NCBI RefSeq assembly: GCF_009601685.2
Contig: NZ_CP045701.2
Location: 4,650,001 to 4,714,000, forward strand
Direction: 5' to 3'
DNA: 64,000 bases
Origin: Pseudomonas brassicacearum
GTDB lineage: Bacteria > Pseudomonadota > Gammaproteobacteria > Pseudomonadales > Pseudomonadaceae
In this document: piece after piece, positions 26,709 through 36,016 of the stretch
How the letters are laid out: every line of letters starts with the position of its first letter
How positions within the stretch are numbered: the stretch's first letter is position 1
The notes under the pieces: model-generated
Database searches by the model: none
What the model saw: the letters and a program-made list of their open reading frames with translations, nothing else
What the model was told of the DNA's origin: nothing
Translations under genes and position numbers: made by a program

Positions 26709-28019
26709 CTACAACTCGATGCGCTCGACCTTCCCGACCAGCAGAATGTAGGACAGCGCGCCAGCCAGTGCCAGAACAGCGATATAGGTGATGGCCGGGG
26801 CAAACGAATCGCCGCTGGCGAGAAAGCCTATGACGATCGGCGTGGCGATGGCCGCCAGGTTGCCGATGAGGTTGAACACCCCTCCCGTCAGCCCGAGCAA
26901 CCGCGCCGGCGCCAAGGTGGAGACCAGCGACCAGGTGATCGACGCCAGGCCATTGCCGAAGAACGCCAGGGCCAGGAAGGCGATCACCAGCGGCGTCGAC
27001 TCGACAAAGTTGGCGCCGATGATCGAGGTCGAGATCAGCAACCCGCCAATGATCGGCAGCTTGCGCGCAAACCCCACGGTGGCGCCGCGCCGAATCAACC
27101 AGTCGGAGAAGAACCCGGAGCACAGCACGCCGACAAACGCCGCGAGGAACGGCAACGACGCCAGCAGGCCGGACTTGATGAAGTCCATGCCGCGATATTT
27201 CACCAGGTAGGTCGGGAACCACGTCAGGAAAAACCACAGCGTGGAGTTGAGGCAGAACTGCCCCAGGTAAATGCCCCATAACTTGCGCTGGGTCAGGACA
27301 GTCCCCAGGTCGGTCCAGCTGAATTTCGCCTTGGCCTTGGCGGTATCGGCCTGGATATCCACCAACCCGCCGCCTTCGCGGATCAGTTCGATTTCGGCGG
27401 CGTTGGCGCCTTTGAAATCCCGTGGCTCGCGATACACCGCGTACCAGATCGCCGCCCAGAGAATGCCCACCGCGCCCGTGGCGACAAACACCATGTGCCA
27501 ACCGAAGGTGTGTTGCAGCCAGGCCAATACCGGGGTCAGGAAAGCCAGCCCGACAAACTGCCCGGAGGTGTAGAAACCGATGGCCGTGGCCCGCTCGCGC
27601 TCAGGAAACCAGGTGGTGACCACGCGGCTGTTGATCGGATAAGCCGGTGCTTCCAGGGCACCGACCGCCATGCGCAGCACGAACAACGCGATGAAACTGG
27701 CGGCAAAACCCAGCATCACCGTGGCCACCGACCACAACAGCAGTGCCACGCTGTACAGAATGCGCGGCGGCACCCGGTCCACCAGCCAGCCACCGGGGAT
27801 CTGCATGGCGGCGTAGGTCCAGCCGAATGCCGAGAAAATCAGCCCGACGTGGATCGGATCGATGCCCAGGTCGCTGGTCAATGCCGGGGCGGCGATCGAG
27901 AGGTTGCTGCGGTCCAGGTAATTGATCACCACGGTGATGAACAGCAGGACCATGATGAAAAAACGCTTGCGGCTGGGCGTCACCAACGACGCCTGCGCGC
28001 TCAGGGTGTGCGCTTGCAT
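26709..28019 (-). CDS. dgoT: MFS transporter, probable D-galactonate importer
   Basis: A 436-residue major facilitator protein of the anion:cation symporter group, with about 12 membrane helices. The first helix region reads FFIMVLLFITVVINYLDRSN, a hallmark of the group, and GFYTSGQFVG-like and WFPTYLVKYRG segments follow. Members import hexonates and glucarate with protons. Its position after dgoK-dgoA-dgoD points to galactonate. AAGAGG lies 8 bases upstream of the ATG. A REP doublet separates it from dgoD and may affect relative expression. Confidence 0.85.
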   Translation of the reverse strand: MQAHTLSAQASLVTPSRKRFFIMVLLFITVVINYLDRSNLSIAAPALTSDLGIDPIHVGLIFSAFGWTYAAMQIPGGWLVDRVPPRILYSVALLLWSVATVMLGFAASFIALFVLRMAVGALEAPAYPINSRVVTTWFPERERATAIGFYTSGQFVGLAFLTPVLAWLQHTFGWHMVFVATGAVGILWAAIWYAVYREPRDFKGANAAEIELIREGGGLVDIQADTAKAKAKFSWTDLGTVLTQRKLWGIYLGQFCLNSTLWFFLTWFPTYLVKYRGMDFIKSGLLASLPFLAAFVGVLCSGFFSDWLIRRGATVGFARKLPIIGGLLISTSIIGANFVESTPLVIAFLALAFFGNGLASITWSLVSTLAPARLLGLTGGVFNLIGNLAAIATPIVIGFLASGDSFAPAITYIAVLALAGALSYILLVGKVERIEL

Positions 28020-28070
28020 GTGAGGTGCCTCTTTTTATATTTGTCGAATACGGCAAGGATTGAGCAAGAC

Positions 28071-28163
28071 CCTGTGGGAGCAAGGCTTGCCCGCGATGCA
28101 GACGATGCGTTTTCCAGTCGGGCCGCGTCATCGTTCATCGCGGGCAAGCCTTGCTCCCACAGG
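28071..28163. repeat. REP doublet inside the dgo operon
   Basis: 28071-28098 (CCTGTGGGAGCAAGGCTTGC...) and 28136-28163 are perfect 28-base reverse complements, in the 178-base gap between dgoD and dgoT. Confidence 0.85.
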
Positions 28164-28197
28164 ATTGCTTTGCTCCCATGGGGTGATCAGGCGTAAA

Positions 28198-29346
28198 TCA
28201 CCACTCGGCAAAACTGCCATCGGCATGGCGCCAGATCGGGTTGCGCCAGCGGTGGCCGATGGCCGCGCGTTCGATGACGTACTCTTCGTTGATCTCGATG
28301 CCCAGGCCCGGGCCATTCGGGATCTTCACAAAGCCCTTGTCGTAGTCGAACACCTGCGGATCCTTGATGTAATCCAGCAAATCGTTGCTCTCGTTGTAGT
28401 GGATCCCCAGGCTCTGCTCCTGGATGAACGCGTTGTAGCAGACCGCATCCAGTTGCAGGCACGCTGCCAGGGCGATGGGGCCCAGCGGGCAGTGCAGCGC
28501 CAGCGCCACGTCGTAGGCCTCGGCCATGTTGGCGATCTTGCGGGTTTCGGTGATACCGCCGGCGTGGGACGCATCCGGCTGGATGATGTCCACGTAGCCT
28601 TCGCTGAGTACACGCTTGAAGTCCCAGCGCGAGAACAACCGCTCGCCCAGGGCAATCGGGGTGCTGGTCAGCGGCGCCAATTCCTTGAGGGCTTCGTAGT
28701 TTTCGCTGAGCACCGGCTCTTCGATGAACATCAGCTTGTAGGGGTCGAGTTCCTTCATCAGGACCTTGGCCATCGGCTTGTGCACCCGGCCGTGGAAGTC
28801 CACGCCAATGCCGACGTTTGGCCCCACTGCGTCGCGCACCGCCGCGACGTTGGCCAGGGCCAGGTCGACTTTTTCATAGGTGTCGAGAAACTGCAGCTCT
28901 TCGGTGCCGTTCATCTTCACCGCCGTGAAGCCCCGCGCCACGGCTTCTTTCGCCGCGCGAGCGGTGTCTGCCGGCCGGTCGCCGCCGATCCACGAATACA
29001 CTCGAATCTTGTCGCGCACCTGGCCGCCCAGCAGGTCGCTGACCGACACACCCAGGGCCTTGCCCTTGATGTCCCACAACGCCTGGTCGATACCGGCCAG
29101 GGCACTCATGTGAATGGCCCCGCCGCGGTAGAAGCCGCCGCGATAGAGCACGGTCCAGATGTCCTCGATATTGCGTGGGTCTTTGCCGATCAGGTAGTCG
29201 GACAATTCCTCGACAGCCGCCGCCACCGTGTGGGCACGGCCCTCGACCACGGGCTCGCCCCAACCGGTCACGCCCTCGTCGGTCTCGACCTTGAGGAAGC
29301 ACCAGCGCGGCGGAACGATAAACGTGGTCAGTTTGGTGATTTTCAT
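28198..29346 (-). CDS. dgoD: D-galactonate dehydratase
   Basis: 382 residues, the same length as E. coli DgoD. It is an enolase-superfamily enzyme: [14 protein letters not shown] near the N-terminus, [27 protein letters not shown] with metal ligands, FIEEPVLSE, and the C-terminal [15 protein letters not shown] plus [16 protein letters not shown] end. It removes water from D-galactonate to give 2-keto-3-deoxygalactonate. It is third in the dgoK-dgoA-dgoD-dgoT order, 49 bases after dgoA. Confidence 0.95.
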   Translation of the reverse strand: MKITKLTTFIVPPRWCFLKVETDEGVTGWGEPVVEGRAHTVAAAVEELSDYLIGKDPRNIEDIWTVLYRGGFYRGGAIHMSALAGIDQALWDIKGKALGVSVSDLLGGQVRDKIRVYSWIGGDRPADTARAAKEAVARGFTAVKMNGTEELQFLDTYEKVDLALANVAAVRDAVGPNVGIGVDFHGRVHKPMAKVLMKELDPYKLMFIEEPVLSENYEALKELAPLTSTPIALGERLFSRWDFKRVLSEGYVDIIQPDASHAGGITETRKIANMAEAYDVALALHCPLGPIALAACLQLDAVCYNAFIQEQSLGIHYNESNDLLDYIKDPQVFDYDKGFVKIPNGPGLGIEINEEYVIERAAIGHRWRNPIWRHADGSFAEW

Positions 29347-29395
29347 CTTGTTGTCTCTCTTGTCAGATGCAGCGCACGGGGCGCTGGAAAAGTCT

Positions 29396-30016
29396 TCAGT
29401 TCAAGGCATTCCATGCGGCCACGTAGGCCTTGGCGCGCACCGCCACTTCATCCGCTGTCAGGCCCGGCTTGAACAGCCCGGAACCGAGGCCGAAACCCTT
29501 GACGCCGGCTTCGACGAACACCGCCATGTTCTCTGGGGTGATCCCGCCCACCGGCACCAACACGGTCCCGGCCGGCAGCACCGCAAGCCAAGCCTTGACC
29601 ACCGCCGGGCCCATTTGCTCGGCGGGGAACATCTTCAGTACATGGGCGCCTTCGGCCAGCGCGGCAAAGGCTTCGGTGGGCGTGGCGACGCCTGGCGACA
29701 GGTACAAGCCCGCCGCTTTCGCCGCACGCAGCACCTTCGGATCACTGTGAGGCATGACGATCACTTGGCCGCCAGCGGCTTTCACCTGCTCGACCTGTTC
29801 CGGCGTGAGCACGGTACCGGCACCGATCAGGCAATCGGCGGGCAAGGTACTGCGCAGGATGCGAATGCTTTCGTACGGCTCGGGGGAATTGAGCGGCACT
29901 TCGATGACGCGAAATCCGGCGCCGTACAGGACTTCGCCGATGGCCGCCGCCTCTTCGGGACGCAGACCACGCAGGATCGCGATCAGCCCGTTGTGCGCCA
30001 GTGCTTGTGTGAGCAT
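29396..30016 (-). CDS. dgoA: 2-dehydro-3-deoxy-6-phosphogalactonate aldolase
   Basis: A 206-residue KDPG/KDPGal aldolase. The Schiff-base lysine is K128 in [10 protein letters not shown] and the catalytic Glu is E39 in [25 protein letters not shown] is the glycine-rich phosphate block. It cleaves KDPGal to pyruvate and glyceraldehyde-3-phosphate. [14 protein letters not shown] is shared with DgoA and differs from Eda. It lies 19 bases after dgoK, so they are co-transcribed. Confidence 0.94.
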   Translation of the reverse strand: MLTQALAHNGLIAILRGLRPEEAAAIGEVLYGAGFRVIEVPLNSPEPYESIRILRSTLPADCLIGAGTVLTPEQVEQVKAAGGQVIVMPHSDPKVLRAAKAAGLYLSPGVATPTEAFAALAEGAHVLKMFPAEQMGPAVVKAWLAVLPAGTVLVPVGGITPENMAVFVEAGVKGFGLGSGLFKPGLTADEVAVRAKAYVAAWNALN

Positions 30017-30035
30017 GTCAGACCTCCAGTCAGGT

Positions 30036-31016
30036 TCAGGGGGCGGTGGAATCGAGCAACCCGGCCGCCACGGCCAGTTGCCACAAACCGCGTTCGGTGG
30101 CCTGTTCGGCCAGGATCACCCGGGCGAAGCCGCAGGCGTCGAGGGCCCGTTGATAACGGACACAGAGTTGAGAGTTGCCGATCAGCACCACTGTCGGCAG
30201 ATGGAGGCTGTCACGTCGTCGACGCTGCACCTCGGCCAGCGCCGCCAGCTCATGGCCGATCAGCAGGCCCGAGAGGTAATCGGCCTGGGCGCTGGCCTGC
30301 AGTTCGCCGGTCAAGCCCAGGCTGCGGGCGCTGAACACCGTGGACAACGGTCCGATCTGACCATCTACCGACAACGCCACCTGCACGCCACGATCAAAGG
30401 CCACGCCATCGAAGGTCGCACTCCGTTGCTGGGTGCGGCCGAGAATGCTGTGGTCACTGAGCACGGCGAAGATCTCGCCGGTCATGAAGGTGTCGAAATG
30501 CACGATGCAGCCATCGGCCACTTCCACCCATTTCGAATGACTGCCGGGCAGGCCGATCAGCACCGCTTCGTCCGGCAGGCTGTGCAAGGCACCGAGCACC
30601 TGGGTTTCTTCACCGCGCATGACATTGGGCAAATGTGAACGCTGGATCACGCCGGGCACGATGTGCACATCGACACCGCGAAGGCTGCGAACGGTTTGTA
30701 GGGAATGTCCGAGGTTGGCGACGTTGGCCGGTGTGTCGCAGTAAGGCGCTTCACGCCAGCCCTGAGCACTGCCGACCATGCCGCAGGCAATCACAGGCAA
30801 GCCTGGCTGTGCATCGAGCCAGTCGCCGCAGGCCTCGTCGAAGGCCAGTTCGAAACCGTCGATGCACACCCGGCCGGCCACGGTTCGCGGCCCGGAAGGC
30901 AACTGCATGATCCCCGATGACAGCGAGCGCTGCTCGAGCACCTCGCCACCGGCTGCCAGTTTGTAAGCCCGTAATGAGGTGGTCCCCCAATCGAGCGCGA
31001 TCAATTGCGCCTGCAT
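30036..31016 (-). CDS. dgoK: 2-dehydro-3-deoxygalactonokinase
   Basis: A 326-residue sugar kinase of the DgoK family. It starts MQAQLIALDWGTTSLRAY with the phosphate-binding DWGTTS motif, and has GMVGSAQGWREAPYCDTPA, GLPGSHSKWVEV and a C-terminal VAAGLLDS. It phosphorylates 2-keto-3-deoxygalactonate. The ATG at 31016 has AGGTGA 6 bases upstream; a GTG at 31025 is part of that ribosome site, so the longer frame is rejected. It is the first gene of the operon, with a well-defined promoter at 31057-31115. Confidence 0.93.
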   Translation of the reverse strand: MQAQLIALDWGTTSLRAYKLAAGGEVLEQRSLSSGIMQLPSGPRTVAGRVCIDGFELAFDEACGDWLDAQPGLPVIACGMVGSAQGWREAPYCDTPANVANLGHSLQTVRSLRGVDVHIVPGVIQRSHLPNVMRGEETQVLGALHSLPDEAVLIGLPGSHSKWVEVADGCIVHFDTFMTGEIFAVLSDHSILGRTQQRSATFDGVAFDRGVQVALSVDGQIGPLSTVFSARSLGLTGELQASAQADYLSGLLIGHELAALAEVQRRRRDSLHLPTVVLIGNSQLCVRYQRALDACGFARVILAEQATERGLWQLAVAAGLLDSTAP

Positions 31017-31056
31017 CCGCTTCACCTGTTCTGTTTTTTGGCAGTGAGTGCAACGG

Positions 31057-31115
31057 ACTATAAACCTGGGCGTGACAATATCTCAATATATAAATATCAC
31101 TCCCATATATTGGGA
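31057..31115 (-). promoter_or_regulatory. dgoK promoter with 15-bp palindromic operator
   Basis: In minus orientation the palindrome TCCCAATATATGGGA (31115-31101) is followed 14 bases later by -35 TTGAGA (31086-31081) and, after an 18-base spacer, -10 TATAGT (31062-31057). The operator upstream of -35 suggests activation. The same arrangement occurs before the SDR gene at 38189-38247. Confidence 0.75.
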
Positions 31116-31204
31116 TCTAATCAACCAACCATAAAGCCAATCGCCATCTGCCCAAGACCCTGTTACGTTTCTGATCGGACGCCAAACAACTCAGGGAAAA
31201 AGTG

Positions 31205-31837
31205 ATGGGACAACAGCTGAAAATCCTCGGCCGCACTTCCTCTATCAACGTCAGAAAAGTGTTGTGGACCTGCCAGGAATTGGAAATCGCCTACGAACGC
31301 GAAGACTGGGGGATTGGTTTTTCTTCGACCCAAGACCCGGATTTCCTGGCCTTGAATCCCAACGCCCAGGTGCCGGTGATCATTGATGAGAACGGTGTGC
31401 TCTGGGAGTCGAACACCATTTGCCGCTATCTGGTGGGCAAGCATGGGCGCAACGACCTGCTGCCTGTCGAGCCTGCCGCACGGGCGCGTGTCGAGCAGTG
31501 GATGGACTGGCAAGCCACAGAACTCAACCCGTCATGGGGCTACGCATTCCACGCCCTGGTACGCAAGAATCCGGACTTCCAGGACCCGCAGCGCATCGCC
31601 GCCGGCGTCAAAGGCTGGAACGAGAAGATGGGGTTGCTGGAGCAGCAATTGAACCGCACCGGCGCCTACGTGGCCGGTACGGCGTTTTCCCTTGCAGACG
31701 TGCTCATCGGCCTGTCCGCACATCGTTGGCGCCAGACACCCATGGAGCGTCCGGACTATCCAGCGGTGGCCGCCTATTGCAAGCGGCTCGAACAGCGTCC
31801 CGGATTTGCCGAGTACGCATCCAGCGCATACTCATGA
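31205..31837 (+). CDS. Glutathione S-transferase family protein
   Basis: A 210-residue protein. The N-terminal thioredoxin-like domain (about 1-85) has LGRTSSINVRKVLWTCQELE with the likely catalytic Ser/Thr, the cis-Pro block NAQVPVI, and ESNTICRYLV that binds the glutathione gamma-glutamyl group. The helical C-terminal domain (about 90-205) has FSLADVLIGLSAHRW. GSTs conjugate or reduce electrophiles with glutathione. The ATG at 31205 is chosen over the GTG at 31202 because of an AGGGAAAAA stretch upstream. It is divergent from dgoK; no metabolic link is evident. Confidence 0.9.
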   Translation: MGQQLKILGRTSSINVRKVLWTCQELEIAYEREDWGIGFSSTQDPDFLALNPNAQVPVIIDENGVLWESNTICRYLVGKHGRNDLLPVEPAARARVEQWMDWQATELNPSWGYAFHALVRKNPDFQDPQRIAAGVKGWNEKMGLLEQQLNRTGAYVAGTAFSLADVLIGLSAHRWRQTPMERPDYPAVAAYCKRLEQRPGFAEYASSAYS

Positions 31838-31840
31838 ATG

Positions 31841-32323
31841 TCAATTACCGTGGGCAAAATCCCGTAGCACCTTGCCATCCATCCGGTAGCGCACCCACTC
31901 TTCCTGGGGTTGCGCGCCGAGGGACTTGTAGAACTCGATGGCCGGCGTGTTCCAGTCCAGCACACTCCATTCGAAGCGCCCGCAATCGTTGTCACAGGCG
32001 ATCTTCGCCAGGTGGCGCAGCAACGTCTTGCCCGCCCCGCCACCGCGCTGGTCAGGCGTGATGTACAGGTCTTCGAGGTACAGGCAGTTGCTGCCCAGCC
32101 AGGTGGAATAACTGAAGAAAAACACCGCGAAGCCAATCGGCACGCCATCACGCAGGCAGATCAACCCGTGGGCCGTTGCACCTTCGCTGAACAGGCTGCG
32201 CTCGATGTCGGCCACACTGGCGATGACTTCGTGGCGGGCCTTTTCGTAATCGGCCAACTCGGTGATGAAGACAAGGATTTGAGGCGCATCGCTGGGTTGC
32301 GCAGGACGGATCTCGATCGACAT
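31841..32323 (-). CDS. GNAT-family acetyltransferase (spermidine/spermine acetyltransferase-like)
   Basis: A 160-residue protein. MSIEIRPAQPSDAPQILVFI starts the fold. The acetyl-CoA motif is QRGGGAGKTLL (about 102-112) and FEWSVLDWNTPAIEFYKSLG is the C-terminal motif B region, strongly like diamine/polyamine acetyltransferases. The substrate is unproven. It converges on the GST gene with only 3 bases between stop codons. Confidence 0.85.
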   Translation of the reverse strand: MSIEIRPAQPSDAPQILVFITELADYEKARHEVIASVADIERSLFSEGATAHGLICLRDGVPIGFAVFFFSYSTWLGSNCLYLEDLYITPDQRGGGAGKTLLRHLAKIACDNDCGRFEWSVLDWNTPAIEFYKSLGAQPQEEWVRYRMDGKVLRDFAHGN

Positions 32324-32512
32324 GAACAGGCCTTGTAGCCAATTGAAAGCGCCATACTAAGCCGCTGCGTGCCGCTCGTCACATATCGATCCAACTATTT
32401 GATCGCGACGCACGCCTCTTTCAGAAGCGCCATTCGTCGCGCCCCAGGCACCAACCCAAATCCAGCGAGGCCCAAGATCAGGTAAGCATTCTGAAAAATG
32501 GAGGCGACACCC

Positions 32513-32857
32513 ATGATCACTTCAAGGCTGACTGCAATCACCTTCGCTGCGCTGCTGTCCTCTGTGGCCTTCGCAGCTTCCACCTCCGGCACCGGGCCGA
32601 CCGATCCCGTGCAAGCGCCCAACTCCCCCGCCACGCAAGGCCTGCCCAAGTTGAACACCGACGGCACCGGCGGCGGCCTGAACAATGGCCAGCCACCCGC
32701 CACTGGCACCGATCCGCGCGTGCAGGGTAATGACACAGGGCGCCAGGGTGGCATGAATACACCGGACTCGACTGCACCTGATAATGCCGAGACTGGAGTG
32801 GGCTCGAAAACCACGACCGGTGGTTCGGGCTCCGAAGGTGGCGCCGCCAGCCAATAG
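32513..32857 (+). CDS. Small exported Gly/Thr-rich protein
   Basis: About 114 residues from ATG 32513, which has GGAGG 8 bases upstream. Residues 1-22 form a signal peptide (LTAITFAALLSSVAFAA). The mature part is low-complexity and unstructured, rich in Gly, Thr, Pro, Asn and Ser, with no cysteine. No family can be named. It is followed after 32 bases by a small basic protein gene on the same strand; the two may be co-transcribed. Confidence 0.65.
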   Translation: MITSRLTAITFAALLSSVAFAASTSGTGPTDPVQAPNSPATQGLPKLNTDGTGGGLNNGQPPATGTDPRVQGNDTGRQGGMNTPDSTAPDNAETGVGSKTTTGGSGSEGGAASQ

Positions 32858-32889
32858 CCTCTGCTCAGACATTTGAGGAGGAACATCCC

Positions 32890-33270
32890 ATGCCTCGTGG
32901 AAGCAAAGACAAATACACCGACAAGCAAAAGCGCAAGGCTGAGCACATCGAAGAGAGCTACGAGAAAAAAGGTGTGCCGGAGGGCAAAGCCGAGGCACGA
33001 GCCTGGGCCACGGTCAACAAGCAGTCGGGTGGCGGCGAGCGCTCAGGTGGCTCCGGTAAGAAAAAACCGGCCGAGGCCAAGCAATCCGACCGCAAGGAAT
33101 CCGCCCGACGCGCCGCCAAGACCCGCGAAGGTCACCCGCGCACCAGCAAAGCCTCCCACGGGGCCCAGACCGTGGACAGCCTGATGAAGGAGGCCCGGGC
33201 GAAAAACATTCCCGGACGCTCGAAAATGCGCAAGCAAGAGCTGGTCGAGGCGTTGCGCAAGGCGGGGTGA
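32890..33270 (+). CDS. Small basic protein with C-terminal SAP/Rho-N-like motif
   Basis: A 126-residue, very lysine- and arginine-rich protein. The N-terminal part (MPRGSKDKYTDKQKRKAEHI, then EESYEKKGVPEGKAEARAWA) is typical of small stress-associated proteins in proteobacteria, some mislabelled plasmid stabilisation proteins. The C-terminal 30 residues (SLMKEARAKNIPGRSKMRKQ, then ELVEALRKAG) match the SAP/Rho N-terminal helix-extended-helix, which binds nucleic acid. GAGGA lies 7-8 bases upstream of the ATG. A DNA or RNA-binding role is inference. Confidence 0.75.
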   Translation: MPRGSKDKYTDKQKRKAEHIEESYEKKGVPEGKAEARAWATVNKQSGGGERSGGSGKKKPAEAKQSDRKESARRAAKTREGHPRTSKASHGAQTVDSLMKEARAKNIPGRSKMRKQELVEALRKAG

Positions 33271-33291
33271 TTGTCGGCGTCAGGGAGGACG

Positions 33292-33386
33292 CCTTCGCGA
33301 GCAAGCTCGCTCCCATATTGGATCTGCGCTGTGCCGGGGTTCTGCGCCCTGGCACAAAATCCTGTGTGGGAGCTTGCTCGCGATGG
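33292..33386. repeat. REP doublet
   Basis: CTTCGCGAGCAAGCTCGCTC at about 33293-33312 faces TGTGGGAGCTTGCTCGCGAT at about 33364-33383 across a 51-base spacer, between convergent genes. Confidence 0.8.
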
Positions 33387-33417
33387 CGGTAGGTCAGTCG
33401 CCAGTGTTCGCCGTTGT

Positions 33418-34386
33418 TCAGCGTTGTTTCAACCGGTCGATCACCACCGCCAGCAGCAGGATCGAGCCACGGATGACGTATTGGTAGAAGGTGTCGATGT
33501 TCTTCAGGTTCATCGCGTTTTCGATGATCGCCAAAATCAGCACGCCTGCGATGACGTGGCGAATCATGCCGATACCACCGCTCAACGACACCCCACCCAA
33601 CACGCAAGCCGAGATCACCGTCAGCTCGAAGCCTTGGCCGATCATCGGTTGGCCCGAGGTCATGCGCGAAGCCAGGATCACCCCAGCCAGGGCACCGATC
33701 ACGCCATGCACGGCGAAGATGATGATCTTGGTGCGATCAACGTTCACCCCGGCCAACAACGCCGCTTCCTGGTTGCCACCAATGGCCATGGTGTTGCGCC
33801 CATAGGTGGTGTAGTTCAGCAGCCAGCCGAAAAACAGGAAGCAGACGATGGTAATCAGGATCGGCACTGGTACGCCGAACAATTGACCGTTGCCGAACAC
33901 GAAGAACGACTCCTGGGACACACCCACCGCTTTGCCGTTGGCGAAGATGTAGGCCAGGCCACGGACGATCTGCATCGTTGCCAGCGTGGTGATCAACGCA
34001 TTGACCCGCAGCTTGGCGATGACGATGCCATTGATCAGGCCAACGATCAGCCCCATCACCAGCGCCGCGCTGATGCCGAGGAACACGCTGTTGGTGTCGC
34101 GCATCACCACCGCCGCGACCACGCCGGCACAGGCAATCACCGAACCGACCGACAAGTCGAAGTGCCCGGACGCCAGGCAATACAACATCGTGCAGGCCGC
34201 GATGCCGGTGGTAGAGATCGCCAGGCCCAGGCCGCGCATGTTCAAGGGTGACAGGAAGTTGTCGATCATCAGGGTACAGAGCACGAAGATGCCGGCGGCC
34301 GCCAGCAGCATGACCCAGTCATCCAGGAAACGGCGCAGGTCCAGGGGTTTGCGTGCCGTTGGCAGTGCATTGTTTTGAATGGTCAT
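33418..34386 (-). CDS. araH: L-arabinose/galactose ABC transporter permease
   Basis: A 322-residue BPD_transp_2 permease with about 9-10 membrane helices. It has the ASGHFDLSVGSVIACAGV block and GGNQEAALLAGVNV cytoplasmic loop that contacts the ATPase. It is last in the araF-araG-araH order, 10 bases after araG. It would form the homodimeric membrane channel. Its partners resemble E. coli AraFGH; the protein itself could equally serve another pentose or hexose system. Confidence 0.9.
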   Translation of the reverse strand: MTIQNNALPTARKPLDLRRFLDDWVMLLAAAGIFVLCTLMIDNFLSPLNMRGLGLAISTTGIAACTMLYCLASGHFDLSVGSVIACAGVVAAVVMRDTNSVFLGISAALVMGLIVGLINGIVIAKLRVNALITTLATMQIVRGLAYIFANGKAVGVSQESFFVFGNGQLFGVPVPILITIVCFLFFGWLLNYTTYGRNTMAIGGNQEAALLAGVNVDRTKIIIFAVHGVIGALAGVILASRMTSGQPMIGQGFELTVISACVLGGVSLSGGIGMIRHVIAGVLILAIIENAMNLKNIDTFYQYVIRGSILLLAVVIDRLKQR

Positions 34387-34396
34387 GATTTACCTC

Positions 34397-35941
34397 TCAG
34401 TTCGCCGCGTCGGCAACGCGTTGGCGCGGCAGCGCCAGTTGCAGCAGGTTGGATTCGTTGGCCTCGTCACGCGGCAGCTCGCCGCGCATGGCCCCTTCGC
34501 AGAGCACCAGGATTCGGTCGGAAATGCCCATCACTTCCATCAAGTCGCTGGACACCACAATCACCGCAATGCCCTCGGCCGCCAGGTTGTGGATAATCTG
34601 ATAGATCTCCGCCTTGGCGCCGATGTCGATGCCACGAGTGGGCTCGTCCAATAGCAGGACTTTCATCGGCATCGACAGCCAGCGACCAAGAATCGCCTTC
34701 TGCTGGTTGCCGCCGGACAGGTACATGATTTTCTGGCTCGCCGCCGGGGTCTTCACTTTCAGCGACTTGATCTGCTTGTCGGCATTGCCCCGCTCCCAGT
34801 CGCCACGCAACAGGCAGCCCAACGCGGAATGAGACGGGCGTGCACTGATGTTGATGTTCTCGCCCACGCTGCTCAACGGGATGATGCCTTCCTTCTTGCG
34901 GTCTTCCGGGCAGAGCAGCACGCCAGCGGCGATGGCATCCCTTGGTGAACGCAGCTTCAGTTCCTTGCCGTGCAGCACGAGGCTGCCCTCGCGGTGACGC
35001 TCCAAGCCACTGAGCAAGCGCAGCAGCTCGGTACGACCGGCGCCGACCAGCCCGAACAAGCCGAGGATCTCGCCCTTGTGCACCTGGAAACTCACCGCCT
35101 CGCGCAAGCCCGGCCCCAGCAGGCTATTTACTTGCAGCGCCACATCGCCGCGCTCCCGAGGACGGTAGTCATAGATGTCCTGGATATCGCGACCGACCAT
35201 GCACGTGACGAGTTGATCATGGGTCAACTCGCTCATGTTCTCGAAGGTCCGCACATAACGACCGTCCTTGAACACCGTCACCGCATTACAGATACGGAAC
35301 ACCTCTTCCATGCGGTGGCTGACGTAGAGCACCACTTTGCCCTCGTCCCGCAGCTGGCTGATGATCGCCATCAAGCGGTCGATTTCCCGGGCCGACAGGC
35401 TGCTGGTGGGTTCGTCGAAGGCTATGACGTGGGCGCCACGGGACAAGGCCTTGGCGATTTCCACCAGCTGGCGCTGGCCGAGGGACAGGCGACCGACTTT
35501 TTCCTGCGGGTCGATTTCATCGGCCAGGCCTTTTAGCAGCGTCAACGCCTGCTTGCGCAGCAGCCCACGATTGACCAGGCCGAACCGCGCCGGCAAATGG
35601 CCGAGAAACAGGTTTTCCGCGACGGTCATTTCCGGCACCAGGTGCAGCTCCTGGTGAATCACCGCCACACCGCTGGCGATGCTGTCGGCGGTGCCTTTGA
35701 ACGCCATCGTCTGCTCGCCAATCTGCAAGTCGCCGTTGCTCGGGATGTAGGCGCCGCCCAGGATCTTGAGCAGCGTGGACTTGCCAGCGCCGTTTTCACC
35801 CATCAAGGCATGGACTTGCCCCGGATGGGCAACGAAACTGATATTGGCCAGGGCCTGCACGCCGGGAAAGGACTTGCCGATCCCGTTGAATCGCAAGCTG
35901 CCGCCGATGTTGTGTTGCCGTGTCGCTGTTTGCGCTTGCAT
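34397..35941 (-). CDS. araG: L-arabinose/galactose ABC transporter ATP-binding protein
   Basis: A 514-residue protein with two tandem ATPase domains, as in sugar CUT2 importers. Domain 1 has Walker A GENGAGKST (48-56), signature LSLGQRQ and Walker B VIAFDEPTSS. Domain 2 has the degenerate GLVGAGRTEL and LSGGNQQK with LLLDEPTRGID. Close resemblance to E. coli AraG includes FPGVQAL and SSLSAREID. The start at 35941 has GAGGTGG 4 bases upstream. It is followed immediately by araH. Confidence 0.93.
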   Translation of the reverse strand: MQAQTATRQHNIGGSLRFNGIGKSFPGVQALANISFVAHPGQVHALMGENGAGKSTLLKILGGAYIPSNGDLQIGEQTMAFKGTADSIASGVAVIHQELHLVPEMTVAENLFLGHLPARFGLVNRGLLRKQALTLLKGLADEIDPQEKVGRLSLGQRQLVEIAKALSRGAHVIAFDEPTSSLSAREIDRLMAIISQLRDEGKVVLYVSHRMEEVFRICNAVTVFKDGRYVRTFENMSELTHDQLVTCMVGRDIQDIYDYRPRERGDVALQVNSLLGPGLREAVSFQVHKGEILGLFGLVGAGRTELLRLLSGLERHREGSLVLHGKELKLRSPRDAIAAGVLLCPEDRKKEGIIPLSSVGENINISARPSHSALGCLLRGDWERGNADKQIKSLKVKTPAASQKIMYLSGGNQQKAILGRWLSMPMKVLLLDEPTRGIDIGAKAEIYQIIHNLAAEGIAVIVVSSDLMEVMGISDRILVLCEGAMRGELPRDEANESNLLQLALPRQRVADAAN

Positions 35942-36016
35942 AACCACCTCGAACTTACAGAGATCAAGCGACCCCGCCACTCAAGTGACCGGGGCCGCTT
36001 TTGAATCAACCGGCCG

